Below, in pieces: positions 1 to 14,267 of a stretch of 64,000 nt of DNA (position 1 is the first letter of the stretch; each line of letters opens with the position of its first letter). Position numbers and translations under genes: made by a program. The stretch is from Brugia malayi. Taxonomy: Eukaryota; Nematoda; Chromadorea; Rhabditida; Onchocercidae. Where the stretch lies: NCBI RefSeq assembly GCF_000002995.4, contig NW_025062479.1:398501-462500 (forward strand), in the 5' to 3' direction. The notes beneath the pieces are model-generated. The model saw only the letters and a list, made by a program, of their open reading frames with translations, was not told the origin of the DNA and did no database searches.

Positions 1-3000
1 TGATAATAGAGAAATTATGATAATGACGACAATAAGATTAATTCCTGACAATGTATAAAGATGTATAGTGATAATGATAAAAACAGAGTTTGATAAACGA
101 GGTCATGCAGTTATGAGTACAATGAACAATGTACTTTCAGCAAGAGTAAAGCGTGGAGCAGAGCTTAGCATGTGTCAGTCAGTTAAAAAAGAAAAACGAA
201 AACTGAAAAGGTTTTCTTTGATTTCGAAAGGGAAGAAAGGAGGGAAAGAGAGGAAGAGAGAAGGAAGAGTTATTATGCAATGACTTGCCACTGTGGCATC
301 TCGCTCAATAACAAAAAGTGCATATGAATGAATGGATGATGATGATATGTTGTTGCTTCGGTGGCACACACCGTTATCATTTAGGAAAAATTTTTATAGA
401 TTATTCTAATTAACAGTTATATGGGTTTCTATAACATAACTCTACAACAAGTCTGAATGGTTGACAAATGAAGTCAGGATTCGAAATCGAAAATCTCGAA
501 AGGATGAATCGATGAGTCGAGAGAAAAACAAATTTCAAAATCGTCGTTCATTTACGGTTTGCTGCTACTTCTTGTTTTCTTCTTTCTCGAACCACCTTTA
601 AATAACAGAGACACATAGATGCAAGCATTCAGCGCGTAACATCGAAGTGCATTGAATGGCCTTTCATTCCTATGCTTACACTTTCGTCATTTTAAATGCA
701 ACTAACTTCCATTCCATCTCCCTTATTCCTGATTTTTCATTCTGTTCACTTAAGCCTCTTTGCCCTTTTTTCCAGTTTTCAATTTCACATTTCGTTCCAT
801 CACTTTCTCTCTTTCTCGCACTTTCTCTTTCATCTCTTCTTCTCACTGTTTAGAAGGAAGTAACATTTATCGTCGGTACCATCAAGCTCACTTCAGTTTC
901 ACTAGACTGCATTGCTACCTATCTTGTATTCCTACCGTCTCGAGGTATAGCATATCATTAAATTCCAAAAAATGTCTGCCCGCACTGCAAGAAGAAGTGG
1001 TGCAAGCATATCAAGCAAAAATTGGCATTTTAAAGATGGAAGATGACTCAGATAAAACACTGCACACTTCCTGAGCAAACCAAAATGGAAGTAAGAAAAG
1101 GTTAGTAATTGGGAAACAGCGGGATGAAGTGAACTTGTAAACTCGGTATTAGCATCACCTTCGCGCCATCGCTCGAGTTCAATGTAATCAGAAATGTCAG
1201 ATGCAATTCTCATCACTGACATCGGTCTACAGTTCGAAAAGAAAAGGGAAACGAATGTAAATAAATGCTATTAGGGAGTGGAAGAGGTCATATGTTACTT
1301 GGTACCCATAAAAATGAATGAATTTGATAGCAAATTAATAATATTGCTTTCCCTATTTTGAAACATAGGAAAAGATGAAAAACCAAAGTATCGAAAATTT
1401 TTTGAGTAAGATGAAGCGGGGATGTAGGGATTTGATGAAATAATACAATGTCAAGGTTACTTAATGACATCAAGATTATCTGTTTTCAGTAAGAATCAAT
1501 TTTGTTTAAAACTTCTCTTATGATTAGCATTGGTAGAGATGCAAAGTGCAAACGGTTAAATATAGCAGAATTTATTTGCATGAGTATTTATTTATCACCT
1601 AACATTCCATTTCAACAACTAATCTGATACTTTCACTTGCTTTCATCAAAATTCTTGAAAAAAAAAAAAAAAAAAGAAATATATTCTCCCTCTAAGTGCA
1701 CTGTTGAAAAAGGTTTTCCTCAGTTTATTTTCTGATTCCATCTTTCAAAAAAAAAAAATGCAGTTTTGTTAGCACTGTAATAAAGTTTTGAAATAACTGA
1801 TCTGTAGACAACAGGTTTTTCCATTAACAAAATTTTTCACTAAAAAAATCCAAAAGATATAATCTTTGCTAGTTCCACCATGGAATTCTAATATAATGAC
1901 AAATATGTCCAAATCTGTTTTTTTTTTTTTTTTCGGGATGGATGGGAATCATCTTTACCAAGTCTCTTTTCAACACCATGTGAAACTTGAAACTTCAATA
2001 TACAACTGCCAAAAGTTATTGCAAGAAGAAATATCTTAAAAATGTAAATTACTTGAAAAGTTATTATTGAGAACTGTTACTTGGATTTTTCTTTGAAACA
2101 GTAATTCTACACTACATTTAAAGGGCAAAGTTCACTATGCATGATAAAATTTTTAATCATATTGCTGACAATATAGGCATGGGCAACAGTAACACAATGA
2201 TTGGATGCAATCACTTTTTGATTTTGAAAAGCTTTTCAAATTTTTTTCTGAAATGCCGATGTCAATTAAACTGATAGAGAGAATGTGACGTGCAAATAAC
2301 AATGTACTGCCACATTTATCTTTGTAAATGCAATTTTTTTTTTTTTTTGTTATATAATGCGCTTCTGATAAATAATTTCCTTTTCTCCTTCAATGCTTCA
2401 TGCATAATTTCAAAAAATTTCTAAAAATAACTGCGAAGGAAAACAACTAATTAGTCGAGAAATATAGCTGAATTAATAATTAATGAATTGGATGACTTTT
2501 TTCTGACCACTTAAATTGAATAAATTAAAAAATAGGAATGAATGAATTTCGAGTTACGAAGTTGTTGATCTAAATTGCTTCTTAAAAGAAGTACTGCGAG
2601 TTTGAAATGAATTTGAATTCCGTTCATCTGATGATAAGTAGATCAAAGAAGAAGCAAGCAAGATAGTAAGTGCATTTCTTTACTTTTAAAGAAACCAAAA
2701 GATGAACAAAGAGAGGGAAAGTGAAAATATATGAATCAGCGTTAAAAATGCCTAAGAAGTATGTTAAAATAAATAACAAACAGAATTTATAGAAGTGCTG
2801 CTGTTGGTAACAAACTGTCTCTTAGTTATCCATAATATTGTCAACTTCTCCTGTCTCCCTTTTCCTCATCTTATACGTAGCAGCAATGATTCCTTTCTAC
2901 TGATAACAACTGTACAAAATAAAATAATACGAATACATTTTTTCCACTGTAAATAGTTCACTATTTGTCATTTGAAAATCAAAACATTTTAGTTTACAGA

Positions 3001-3391
3001 AAAGGTAGATGAGTAAAAAAGCAATACAATTGATAGCTAATTAAAAAAATTTTTCCAGAAATACGTAATGCTTAAAAATAGCAAAATCATTGATTAATTT
3101 TTTGCAAAATAAATAAAACAACTACCTATTTAATGTTTGGAACAGCCGGTCACATCAACCATCCAAACAATCTTAAACATACGGGCACAAAACAAGGAAT
3201 ACAGATATTATTGTCCTCTCCGTATCTCTCTCCTTCCTCTCTTCTGGTGCTGATGAATAGGAAGGAAAGTACATCATTCCCTGTAAACCATCCATTCATT
3301 CGTTCATTCATTCATTTCAAAGTATCGTTCTAATTTCGCTCTCAGCTACTTTCATTTTTTAACTTTTCACTTGTGGCAAAACTTGTTTCCT

Positions 3392-3396
<5 letters not shown>

Positions 3397-3429
<33 letters not shown>

Positions 3430-3462
3430 CCTCTCCTCTCCTCTCCTCTTCTCCTCTCCACG
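3397..3462. repeat. (CT)n followed by CTCTC-type microsatellite
   Basis: A pure CT dinucleotide run spans about 3397-3424, followed after a few bases by a CTCTC-like pentanucleotide run to about 3462. It is pyrimidine-rich on the plus strand and not part of a recognised gene. Confidence 0.9.
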
Positions 3463-5373
3463 TTTCGTCTCTTCACTAAAATTTTCCTATTTCTTTTTTC
3501 TTTTTTTGTCATTTATCTCTTTCCACTGATGAAATTGATGAGCGAAAAAGTTCAAAGACTCTGTTTTTGAACCTGTCCAATTCATTTAGTCAAATCATGC
3601 TAGAATTGAATGATATATAGTAGACAGTGTAGTGATTATCCTAAACTAAACTAAAATTGGAAAGAATCAATTTTCATATAAGTATTCTCAAAAAAATCCC
3701 ACTACTTCTCATTACACCCACTTCATTAAAGGACAACTTAACCGTGACATGTCTACACAACTCGGAATGCAATTTCAGCTCTTTCTGCTGTGGCTGCAAT
3801 CAATTGTTCTGTTCGAAATATTGGTAAAGTAGCAGCAGATTTGTATATTGAATGTAGTAACTTTGCATGGGAATAAGTTAGGTCGTTTCCATTTAAATAA
3901 AGTTGGGATGAAAAATGAAATCTATATTTGAATCAAATTTCACTTAGAGATTCATATCATGAGAATTTTTTTCTTTCTTTTTTAACAAGAGGATAGTTTT
4001 TTTTTTGAAGAAAATTTATGAAATGTTTTGAAATTTCTATAATATATATTTTCCTTCCGATTAGTTTCCTTATTAATCAAAATGGAATATTTTTCCTTCT
4101 TCATTAAATTTGCCCGCTGTGCTAAACTACTGCTGATCTACTATGTATGTAAACTTATTACTGTTTTCATTTCTATAGTTAGACATCTAAGAATAGCTCA
4201 TTTGTTCTTTAGCAACTATAATTTTTGCCTCTGTACATTTCAAAGAGATGACATTTCAAAAGAGTGCAGATGAAGAAAAACGAATTGGAAAGCAAATTTA
4301 TTGAGAAACATTTTTTTCTTTTTTTTTTTTTTTCAAAAGAAAAAATAATGAAATAATATAACATCGAGAAGCAAATTAAGCGGAAAGAAAAGGTTAGCTT
4401 GGGAGCTACGCGTATAGCAATAAAATATCTTACTTTGAAGGCTCAAAATCAGAAGCAAAAGCAAAAATACTTCTGTTCAAAGAAACTATTGGAGTGATCA
4501 TGTTTAGTGAAGTAAATGACAACATCGAATAATTCAAGCTTTCTTGTGAAAAAACTGAAAAAAAATTTTTCTAGATATGCAGAATTTTTAATAATTTATG
4601 CAAAAAATCCATTTAAAAAATTTAACTTTTCTACAAAGAAGTAATAAGTTACAAAATATATAAGCTGAAATAGAAAGGAGAAGAGAATTAGGAATTGTAA
4701 GAGTGTTCAAATTTAAGTGAAATTTTATAAGGAAAGGACTAGATTGACAAGCAACATGATATTAAAATAGCAACAAAAAATGACAACAGCTAGAAGAAGA
4801 GTCACTACTTTTCTTGTCCTTTTTCCTGTTTCCATACCATTCATTTTCATTCATTCGTTTTAAAATTCAAGAAGAAACGATATGCACAAAAATCAGTTTA
4901 CAAATTTAGTTCAATTGAAAATTTTCATCGCTAACCTCTGCCAAAATTTTCCAGCTTATATTATTTAAAAAGGGAAAACTTAATTTCAGTAAAGAGTAAA
5001 AGTAGATGCAAATGTTCGTATTTCATTTTGGCGCAAATTACATTATTTGCATTTATTAGCGCTCTAAAGGTAAACGGTCAATTCATGAAGGAAAATGATC
5101 GTACAGTACAGCAGCAGATTGAATAAAGGAGAACACAGACAGACAGGTTAACTGTTACAACGATGATAATGAATGATCGGAAGAAAGCAATGTTTATAAG
5201 AAGCGAAGCGGTATTGAAGAGGAACAGAAGATCATTACTCGTTCATTCATGCACAAAAAGCAGAAGATACACAGGAAGTGGAGTGGTTTAATTATTCTCT
5301 ACAATTCGAGAAATGACCTCTTACTAGCAACGCAAGGAATTATAACTTGAAGCAAATGCATTAATCAAATTTT

Positions 5374-5436
5374 GAAATGGTATCGACCAATTTGAGATCA
5401 CAGTAAGCCCTAACTAGATTTCTTGAGTTTTTATCT
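5374..5436 (+). repeat. Diverged direct repeat, copy 1
   Basis: This copy shares with 5808-5880 a nearly identical core (GACCAATTTGAGATCACA), followed by a similar TAAGC...AGATTTCTTG...T-rich stretch. The copies are about 430 bp apart in the same orientation. It may be an old tandem duplication or the remnant of a dispersed repeat. Confidence 0.7.
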
Positions 5437-5807
5437 CGTATCTTCCAACTACCGTATACTGAAAATTATCGTATAACACTTTGCTCTTTCCGGATAGTCC
5501 AACATTCAGTGCTCTTGTTTACAGATTTTTCTTTCGTCACTTTCTTTGTTTTTTAGTAAACTAAGCGATAACTGTTTCTTGATTATTACAGTTTCAAGGA
5601 AAAAAAAAAAAAAAAAGTTCCAACATATAGCAATATTATTTCGTTTTCTTCCGAAATAGGACGAAAGCGTGACATCAATTAGATGAACAAAATAAATGCA
5701 GTTTTTGTGTTAGTGATGTAATTCGTTGTACTTTTACAATTAACAGGAGACAAGTGGACTAATATGTAACAGTTCAATTAACTTGTCATGATGAATTCAC
5801 GGAATAC

Positions 5808-5880
5808 AAAATGGAATTGACCAATTTGAGATCACAATAAGCTTTTTTAGATTTCTTGTTTTTTTTTTTTTTTTTATCAA
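5808..5880 (+). repeat. Diverged direct repeat, copy 2
   Basis: This is the partner of 5374-5436. It has the same core with single-base differences and ends in a poly-T run of about 18 nt that copy 1 lacks. Confidence 0.7.
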
Positions 5881-6754
5881 AAAAACTACAAAATATTATT
5901 AATTATAAGGTATTATAGGTTTTTTTAACGCTATGCAGAGTCAAAAGACCTACAAAGAACAAAAAATGAATTGAAGTCAGCTGAAAGAATGGATTGAGAG
6001 TGTACAACCTGTTGCAAGAAAATTGTTGGAAATAAAACTTGGTGCCTTTTCGATATTCTCCTTAATTGGCTTTCCTTTGCTTCACTTTCAGAGAAACTAT
6101 TACATACTTAATGACAAACGTGTCGATAGTAATCATGATAGTGAGAGTGATAATGATAACTACTACTTACTTGTAGTGCTGCAATACAAAGTGAGAGTAG
6201 CCATGACTATAACAAGTTGTCGTAGTAACCCTAACAGTGAAATTGAAAATAACTAGGGTTATAAACAGACTGCTTTGCACCTTTAAATATATTTCTATTC
6301 AATTAGTAAGCTATTAAATCCACTTTATTACACTTCTCGTAAAATTAGTTGTTGTCGAAAATACACAAGTAGACAAATCATTAAATCACTTTTATTTATT
6401 CACAATTAAGCCACGAAAGTGAAACATAAAAATTAGCATGAAAAATAGAGAAAAAATTATAGTATTGTTATGTTACAATGTGTTCAGAAATTAGAATCGT
6501 CATTTAGAGAACAAAATCATCAGATATTAGACAAAATCAAGAAATAACATAGAATAAATAGGCTGGAATTTATATCACGAATACACCAAACCACGGTGAT
6601 GTTAAAAAACAGTCATTAAAAGAATACAAAAAAAGAAAGAAATCAATGCTCTAGTTTATAGTTTAAAAGCTTAAAAGAAGCCTGTTAGCAAAAATATTCA
6701 ATCTGATTCGAAATTAAGAAACATCCAACTGGCCTACAAAAACTTATGAAATCG

Positions 6755-9700
6755 TCAGAAACGGAGATCAGAATATGACTTCGACATTGGCAATTTCCGC
6801 CACAAACGACGGGCAAAAAAACCACTTCTATTCCATCCTTCATCTGAAAAAAAGAAAGCTGAATAAATGGCAAATTTCAATGAACAAAAAAGTCGCTGAT
6901 TTCCAATTATAAACAAATTTGCGGCAAGTTTAACTAATAATATATTTAATTTTTTGATGTGAATATAATGTTTTTAATCAAAACTAACCACTTCGATCTT
7001 TGCTTTCCACGTTATTTTGACTGGAAAAGTGTTTATTTTTAATTAAGTTGCCAACGCGTGCACGATCTCTCATCATTGTTTGTTGGGTCTTGAAAGGAGA
7101 AGCAAAAGCAAACATTCATTGAAAGTAACAATGTTTGATAATTTCTTTATGATATAAGTAAATGCTAGAAGCATTCATAGTAATTACCAATTAAAAAAAA
7201 CAAACACAGGATGAACTTTCAAGGAACTTGGTTTGACTTGTTGTAAAATCAATACCTGTGTCGCGCCAAGTGTAGCTACAGGATCGATTTGTACATAAAC
7301 CGTACGCGAAGCTTCGGCTGATTTTTGCGGTAGATTTCTTCTAACTTTAGTTTCCAAATTACAGTAACTTCCTGAAAGTGAGGCCGCTGCTGTGCACAGT
7401 AGTATTGGCTGGGGTTTTTCTGCATTCATCTCCTTTGCAGCTGTTAAAGAACTCTGAAAATATCGAATTCCGATGGCAAACACAAACATATATATATATA
7501 TATATATCTTCGGTTTTTGTAAATCCAAAAACTTTTTCTGATTAAACATGATTTCCGAGTACTGCAAGCTTCTAAAGAAAACATCTAAAAACTTGCTCAC
7601 TTCAAGTTACACTTTAAAATGTAGTGTTTTAATCCCTTGTCGTACAAACAATTACAAAATCAAAGAAACAATCTGTGTACTTTCACGACTCATTAAAACC
7701 TTACCTTCAAACTTCCAACCCTGGATGGCTCCTTCCTTGACAGTTCCATATCTGTTCTCACTGAAGTTGGAGAAAGGCTTTCATTTTTGATAGATTGTCG
7801 ATCAGATGTCATCAAAAAGCTGGAATTTTATTTCATACACTGTTTCTCTAATTTCAAATACTCGAAAAATTAAATAAAAAAATGCCAGAACTAATCAATT
7901 ATATTTGATTCTGTAGAACTGTTACATTTAGAAATCGAATTCTAAATGTAACACTTTAAACATATTATTACGATTCAAGAAAAAAAAAAAAAAAAAGAAA
8001 AATCTAACTTCAAAGAATTGCAGCATTCATTGACGGTTGGTACAACAGTTTTTACTGGAGATTTCTGATCGTAGTTCAGTAAACAAGATTCAGTAACGTG
8101 AGAAGGACCAATAGTTGACGCAGTCGACGGTATTTCCATGTTTTCTGACAGTGCTGTCCAGCCTGAACGGCTGAAATGAACCTTCTCGTTTTTACACTAC
8201 ATAAAAATCAAAACTCGAGCATGAAAGACCTTTATGAAACATGATCCAAATTACAAATAATAAACATATTCCATCGTTCAGATGTTTCAGTTGTGACAAG
8301 CTGTAGATATACGTAGCACGTAATAATCAAATGAAAAATAAAAAGCTTTAGCCAGACCTAGACGAAGTTGTTGGACTTGCTCTGTCAGTAAATCCCGAAT
8401 TTCGCCGTTCAGCTTCAAGTAAACGAGCTCGACTCTTTTCCACTGCCGATTCGATACTGTCAACCACAAGTCCCGTGCATTTAGCATCTTCTAGATTGAA
8501 ATGATTTGCGGATCGTTCACCGTCATACTTCTAGGAAGACAATACAGTATGAAAAAAGTCGATACAGTATAAAGGAATCGTAATATTCCTTTTTTTTTTT
8601 CATTATTAATTAAATTTTTGATTTACTGCATTTGATTCCTTTCACAAATCACTGCAAGTTTCTATAACAATATTACTAAATTCCTTTAAAAACTTCAAGA
8701 TATCGGAACTGACAAGAAAACGCAAAATTATCACTAAGGATTATCACCTACCGAAAATGAACCTGAAATCGAATTTTGTAGGCTTTTAGTGAGTATATGA
8801 CGAGCACGTATAAGGCTAAATTTTCTGGGTGGTAATTTGATTAGGCCAGGTAATCTATTCATAGACTGCGAAGATAATGATGAGGCAAAACCTAAAAGAA
8901 TCATGAATCGAGGACAAACACATTATGACAACTTCATATTTTTGAGCATAGACAATTAATTCATTTATGCAACATCCTAAACCTCCCAAATGTATCCGGA
9001 ATCGTGAAAAGAATGCAACAACTATCAATTCGGAAACCAATAATAAACAGCTTCCTTAATCAAAGGAAATCTTTGCCGAAGTATTTCCAACTCACGCTTT
9101 TCTAGATTTTTTCTTTGTTCTTGACCAGAATTCCGAAAAATAAACATTGACTACTAACCTTGGGTTGTGAATTCTAGTTCCTGCAAACCATCAGGTATTA
9201 CTCGATCAATTTGGTTAGTGTCATCATTGGATGATGATGCCACTGCCTACAAATTTCGGAGCTAGTTAATGCTTGATTTTTATCCAAAACAAAATGAACA
9301 AAATAAATAAGGATTAGAACTAACCACTGCTTCATGATGCAACATTGACGGTAATGCTAATTTATCCAGTGATGACGAAAACTGAAATAAAGTTAAATAC
9401 AAACATAATAAGTATTTTAGTAGATTAATTAATTTAATTGAATAAACTAATGAATGAGCAAAATAAATAAAGTGAAACAAATTATTTATTAATTAGACAG
9501 GCCGAATAAGTAAATGAATAAGTAATAAATAAATAAAATTATCTTTTAAATTATATAATTTAAATTATAGAGAATTATGTAAATGTATTTAAAAACATTT
9601 AACAATACGACATAGATGAGATGTGAAATATAATAAAATCGTCCTTCTAGCTAGCATAATATAAAGCAACGTTACTCGCTTACTTTACAAGCATTTAAAT

Positions 9701-12700
9701 CATTAATCGATTTTCTCACACCACCAATAATGCGTTTTGCGCGGTTCCAATTTCTCTCTCGTGATGAATTTAAATATTTAGATTCCATTCCCAATGACCT
9801 TGAACGTTTTGGGAGACGTCTACCAAAACAGAAACAATTATAAAGCATTGAATACAACTGAATGGAATGTTTAAAAGTTTGATTATGATTATAGGATCAA
9901 AACTTGGAATTTTTTTGTGGTTTTATTACAAAATAGCAATACATTATATCTCCAAAATTTTAGAATTGTTTCCCAAACCGAAAAAAAAGTGTATCGAATT
10001 TACCAAAGCAAAAGTATGAGTCAGAAGAGACATGTACTTTAGGAAAGCTTGAAGGATCACTACATAGCATAGCACCATTAAAATATGGAATACATTATTA
10101 AGAACCGGTAGGGTTAACTTTTCTGCATGCTGTTTGAGTTATAATAGTATGGCAGTAGAACAAAATTTCAGTTAATTCGATTAGAAGAGGCATATGCTTT
10201 AGGAAGAACTAACTCAGATTGTCCCCGAAAGTTGCCACATTCGTAAGGTTTGCTCCCAGCACTTTTTTTTTCTTGCTTCACAAATCGTCCTTTAGTTTCT
10301 CTACCGTTAATGGCACACCATTTCCGAGTACGCACAGACATTTCTCTCTAAATATTGCCAACTAACATATGGTGTAGGATATTTGTTTATCACAGATCTC
10401 GATATGTATAACTTTGGTATGCTTCCGAAATATCTCTGAAGCAAAAGACAAAATCTCGCAAAATTGGAGGCCGAAGAGTTTGTCTGCTTGCATTATTATA
10501 GAAATCACGCCAGAAGTTATACAATCACGTTAATTTGGTCTTTGTTGAACTTAGTAATTTCAGTAATAATTTCTGTACATATTAACTACTTTAGTTATAC
10601 AACACTGCTCACCTTTGTTATGTATTCCAGTTTCATGTGGATGATTTTACCGTTCCACCTAATTCCATCTTTCATAGAGTCATTTGCAATTAAAAAAATT
10701 CACGTATAACTAACCCCTCGGATGGCTTCATTAGTCATTGGTCTTGGCCAACTATCTGCACGTGATAAGCATTTAGTTGACGTACTGGTCGTCGAGAATA
10801 CTGGAATATTGCGATCCTTGGTGGGTGAATTGAGGAGGACATCGGATGATCTATCCCAGTGACCGACGGATAAGACGGAAGGTTCACTCTGCGAGTGCTG
10901 GCATTCCTCACCTATATCATTTACATACGGCACACAGCACGATACCATCGATGGTGCATTAGCTGAATATAGCATAATCATTACACATACATACATACAT
11001 ATACTTTGAGGAATGGGATTAATTGCAACTCCCACCGATGCATCACTATAGCTTCAGCAAAGTCATTCGACGTGGTGTCACGCAATACGTGGTCATAGGT
11101 GATACTGCACACTAAGCCTATCTCATTTTGTTCTCGCTTAAATGATTCTATCAGACTTTCAGAACATTTTCTATCCTGCTCTAACCCGATCAGTCGTTAC
11201 CATTTCCTGATTATGGTTACATATTCAGCTAAATGGGATGTTTAGTCCAAATAGTAACTGGACTAGTATCCTATTTACAAATCGTTTTGATAACTATAAC
11301 AAAGCACATGTATAGCATTGATTCAAGTAACGATAGAAAGTAATGTAAAAGTATCATAAGGTCTTGGTATAGCTCTCGAATGCAACACATAAATGCATGA
11401 TTCTGCAGTGATTGAATATTTGCGTGTATCACTTACATAACGGAAGAAATCTGGAATCGGTCAGCACATTGACATATGAAGCAGATGCATCAGTTGGGGA
11501 CACTGCAAGCAAGCAGAAACAGCGTTTTATTTAGTTAATCAATGCAAATTCCATGCGTTTATATCTGATGATCATAAATCTTCCATTAAGTAAGAAATTT
11601 TTGAAATTAAAAGTTCGATAAAGTATCAACATTAAGTTTTAGTACTTGGAATAGTGTCGAGAACTGAATGTGAAGGAAAAGTACCTGATGTTTTTGATTT
11701 TTGGCTCGAAGTTCTACGTACACTGCTAAAATTGAAATACATAAGTGGTTGGGAAGCAAAATAGTGAGGAATACCATGTTTGGCTAATTACATGTCTCCA
11801 AAAAGCAAAAAAGAAAGGAAAAATTTTTTCCCAATTTCTTGATCTCATGAAAGTTTTTCTAACTTAAATCGATTGTCTTAAATCTGTTAACTTTCAAAAA
11901 TGATATGAACTTACGAAAGGCGAAAATGATTCGTTTCAGAGTTTTGAATGTTACACATATTGGAATGCTGGATTACCATTTTTGAAGAATCAGTGAATTT
12001 ATCCTCATACCACAATCCATCACCTTCTTTCTGCTTCAAGAATGCGGTAAGTACTCCCTGAATAAAAAGATTATTAAATGAATGTATTGTTATTGAAAAG
12101 AATATAGCTCCGACGCTAAACGGTACATATTTTTAAACTGACGTGGTGATAGGGAAGCAGATCCAAACCATGGATCAGACGTCTCATTCAATTAAATTTG
12201 ATGTGTGTCCATCACGTTCTGACAGACTGCATTCTCGGACTTGCGTCAAATAGTAATACTATCGCATTCCACTGCCGTTTGAGTAACCTAAAAAGTTATG
12301 CAAAGTGAAATTCATAAATTCAAACGGAACACGAGAACAACTTACAGGTTTATTAGCTAAATTGTAGTGCTTCTCGAGGAGCTGTATTCGTCCACAAACC
12401 AGAGAATACATGCCATCATCCAAACCACTTCTATCATTTGCGAAGAATTGCAACTTATTGTCGTTAAAACAAACCCGAATGATTTCGTTCAGAAACCAGA
12501 AACCAATCAGACGTTGTGGATAGCCATCAACAAGTGCTATCCGGCCATCCTAAAATAAAAAAAAATTCTAGGAACTGTCCTGAAAAAAAAAAAAAAAAAA
12601 ATTAATTCTCCAAAAATTTAAACGAACAAATTTAATTGTACAACTGTCTCCTTCCATTCTACAACTATCCCCTTCCATTTCCATTTTTCCCTTCTTTTCT

Positions 12701-14267
12701 ATCACCTAGAAACATAGTACTTTTGCATGGAAAGAGCAAGCAATTATGAAATTTCAAAAACTGACATGGATATGCAATCGAACTTCGCAATTTAACGAGT
12801 CATATGCACGACTTGATTCGGGTGCACCCACCAGCTGTGCATAAAATAGTGAACCTACAAATTCACACACGTATATATTTGTAAAATAATGGAATTGATT
12901 TAGAAAATGTCGAGTAAAGAAGTAAACTTTCTGAATCATTTGGCTATTATTGTTGATATTACTAAGAAAATGATTTATCACAGTTTTTGACAATAGAACA
13001 ATGGATGTATCAATTACTTTTCAGTTAATAAAAGGACAGGAATGAATGATTTACTTCCTAATTCTCAGTCTGATCACATTATTCATCATCTGCAAGACTT
13101 TTTTTTTTTTTTCTAATTCAATAGTTTAGATTTGACAACATTGTGATATAAATATTTTCAGGCTTATATTACTGCCAAGAATTCTTTGAGATTATCTCAA
13201 TAATGCAATGCAACTTTTCTTATCGTAAAACTTGAAACTATTGTTCATGGAAAATCTCAGTGTTGAATTCCTTCTTATTTCAATTTTAGTCAGTTAGTTT
13301 AGTTCACTCTAAGTTCTATAAAAATCAAATATCAGTTAGCTAAGAAATAAATTATTATTGCAGGATCATGTAATAAAAACTATTCGATAGCGATGTGTTG
13401 AAAAATTAATTGAAGATGGGAAAATGAGCAAACTTTCAGGGTTCAAATGCAAAATAGAAGAAATGTAAGGTAAGATAACACTGCGATGTAATATGACAAT
13501 GTAACAGACTTATTCAAGCAATTCATTATTATTTCACAGTCAGTCCAATACAGAATCAGTAGACGTGGTACTTTCTCAGCTTTATGAGTTCTGTAATATA
13601 TTTTAGCAGAACTACGATAATGCTTTACCCGCTGTCATTTCTATATCATGATGAGGTATTCTAACGTGGTGGACAATTGATGTTTTTAATGAACAAACAC
13701 TAAACAAATGATTACATTGATCGATCGACAAATTAGACCAATGGAACAATTATATTAAAATGTGATGCCTCATAAAAGAGAAATAATACCAAAAATTTGC
13801 AAGAGCACTGAATAAAACAGAGCTAATAAGTATTATTAACCTTTGAAGCACGTATGATAAATCCAAGTCTCCCACATTGTTAGTATTTCAGCTGTTTGAA
13901 ACGAAACAGTCAAAATATCTGGTTGCGTAATAACACACATTGTATTATTCTGCTTTTTCAACTCAAAACCTGAAAAAGGAAACTATCGTTAAGAGTAATA
14001 CCAGGCTTGCTTTCAATTAATGTACCAATCAAATATTTACTATTCCACTTTTATAATTATGAAGCAAAATTTCTCCAAAATCAAAATCACAAAGAAAAGA
14101 AAAATGAAAAACTAACCAGTTTCCAGGCCTACGAAGGTACCAAGTGAGATCGCTGATGTTTCGCTATTTTTTAAACGTCGCTTATGATTTTTGTAAACAT
14201 ATAGCACAACGACACTGATGTCATTCGGTTGTGAACATAATAAGTAACACCGTGTCCACTGAATCAT
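6755..14267 (-). CDS. DOK-7-like PH-PTB adaptor protein (multi-exon)
   Basis: This is a cytoplasmic adaptor of the DOK family. In vertebrates Dok-7 binds and activates the receptor kinase MuSK at the neuromuscular junction. The first readable exon (about 14116-14267) and the next (about 13.85-13.97 kb) give a PH domain: WTRCYLL, then a strand like LYVYKN, then FVGLETG and a final helix with MWETWI. Exons near 12.77-12.86 kb and 12.31-12.55 kb give the IRS-type PTB domain (FYAQLVGAP, VRLHIHDGRIALV, SGLDDGMYSLV). The order, spacing and conserved GLE resemble Dok-7 more than Dok-1 to Dok-6. A long low-complexity Ser-rich tail follows through about nine exons. It contains a tyrosine motif (YVQIDPVAT, about 7.29 kb) and ends basic (RRLWRKLPMSKSYSDLRF), stop at 6755-6757. 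The 5' end is unsure: the first ATG (14265-14267) cuts off the first PH strand, so an upstream exon is likely. Several tail exons are approximate. Confidence 0.78.
7489..7507. repeat. (TA)n microsatellite in an intron
   Basis: A run of alternating T and A lies inside an intron of the DOK-7-like gene. Confidence 0.9.
7920..7953. repeat. Inverted repeat, 14-bp perfect stem with 6-nt loop
   Basis: TGTTACATTTAGAA at 7920-7933 is the exact reverse complement of 7940-7953, separated by ATCGAA. It lies in an intron of the DOK-7-like gene, so the minus-strand pre-mRNA would carry a hairpin. No function can be assigned. Confidence 0.85.

Larger units (their letters stand above)
1..6754. other. Gene-poor AT-rich flank
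   Basis: I see no convincing gene on either strand. Open frames are short, low in complexity and do not join through plausible splice sites into a recognisable protein. The stretch contains many A or T runs, a CT microsatellite near 3.4 kb, ATTC/GTTC tandem-like tracts near 3.29 kb and 4.85 kb, and a diverged direct repeat at 5.37/5.81 kb. The right end (about 6.3-6.75 kb) probably holds the 3' UTR of the minus-strand DOK-7-like gene. Confidence 0.6.

Noticed and set aside
20..1480. Open frames of 60-104 codons on both strands
   Set aside because: They are low in complexity, lack domains and have no plausible splice partners. They read as chance frames in AT-rich DNA.
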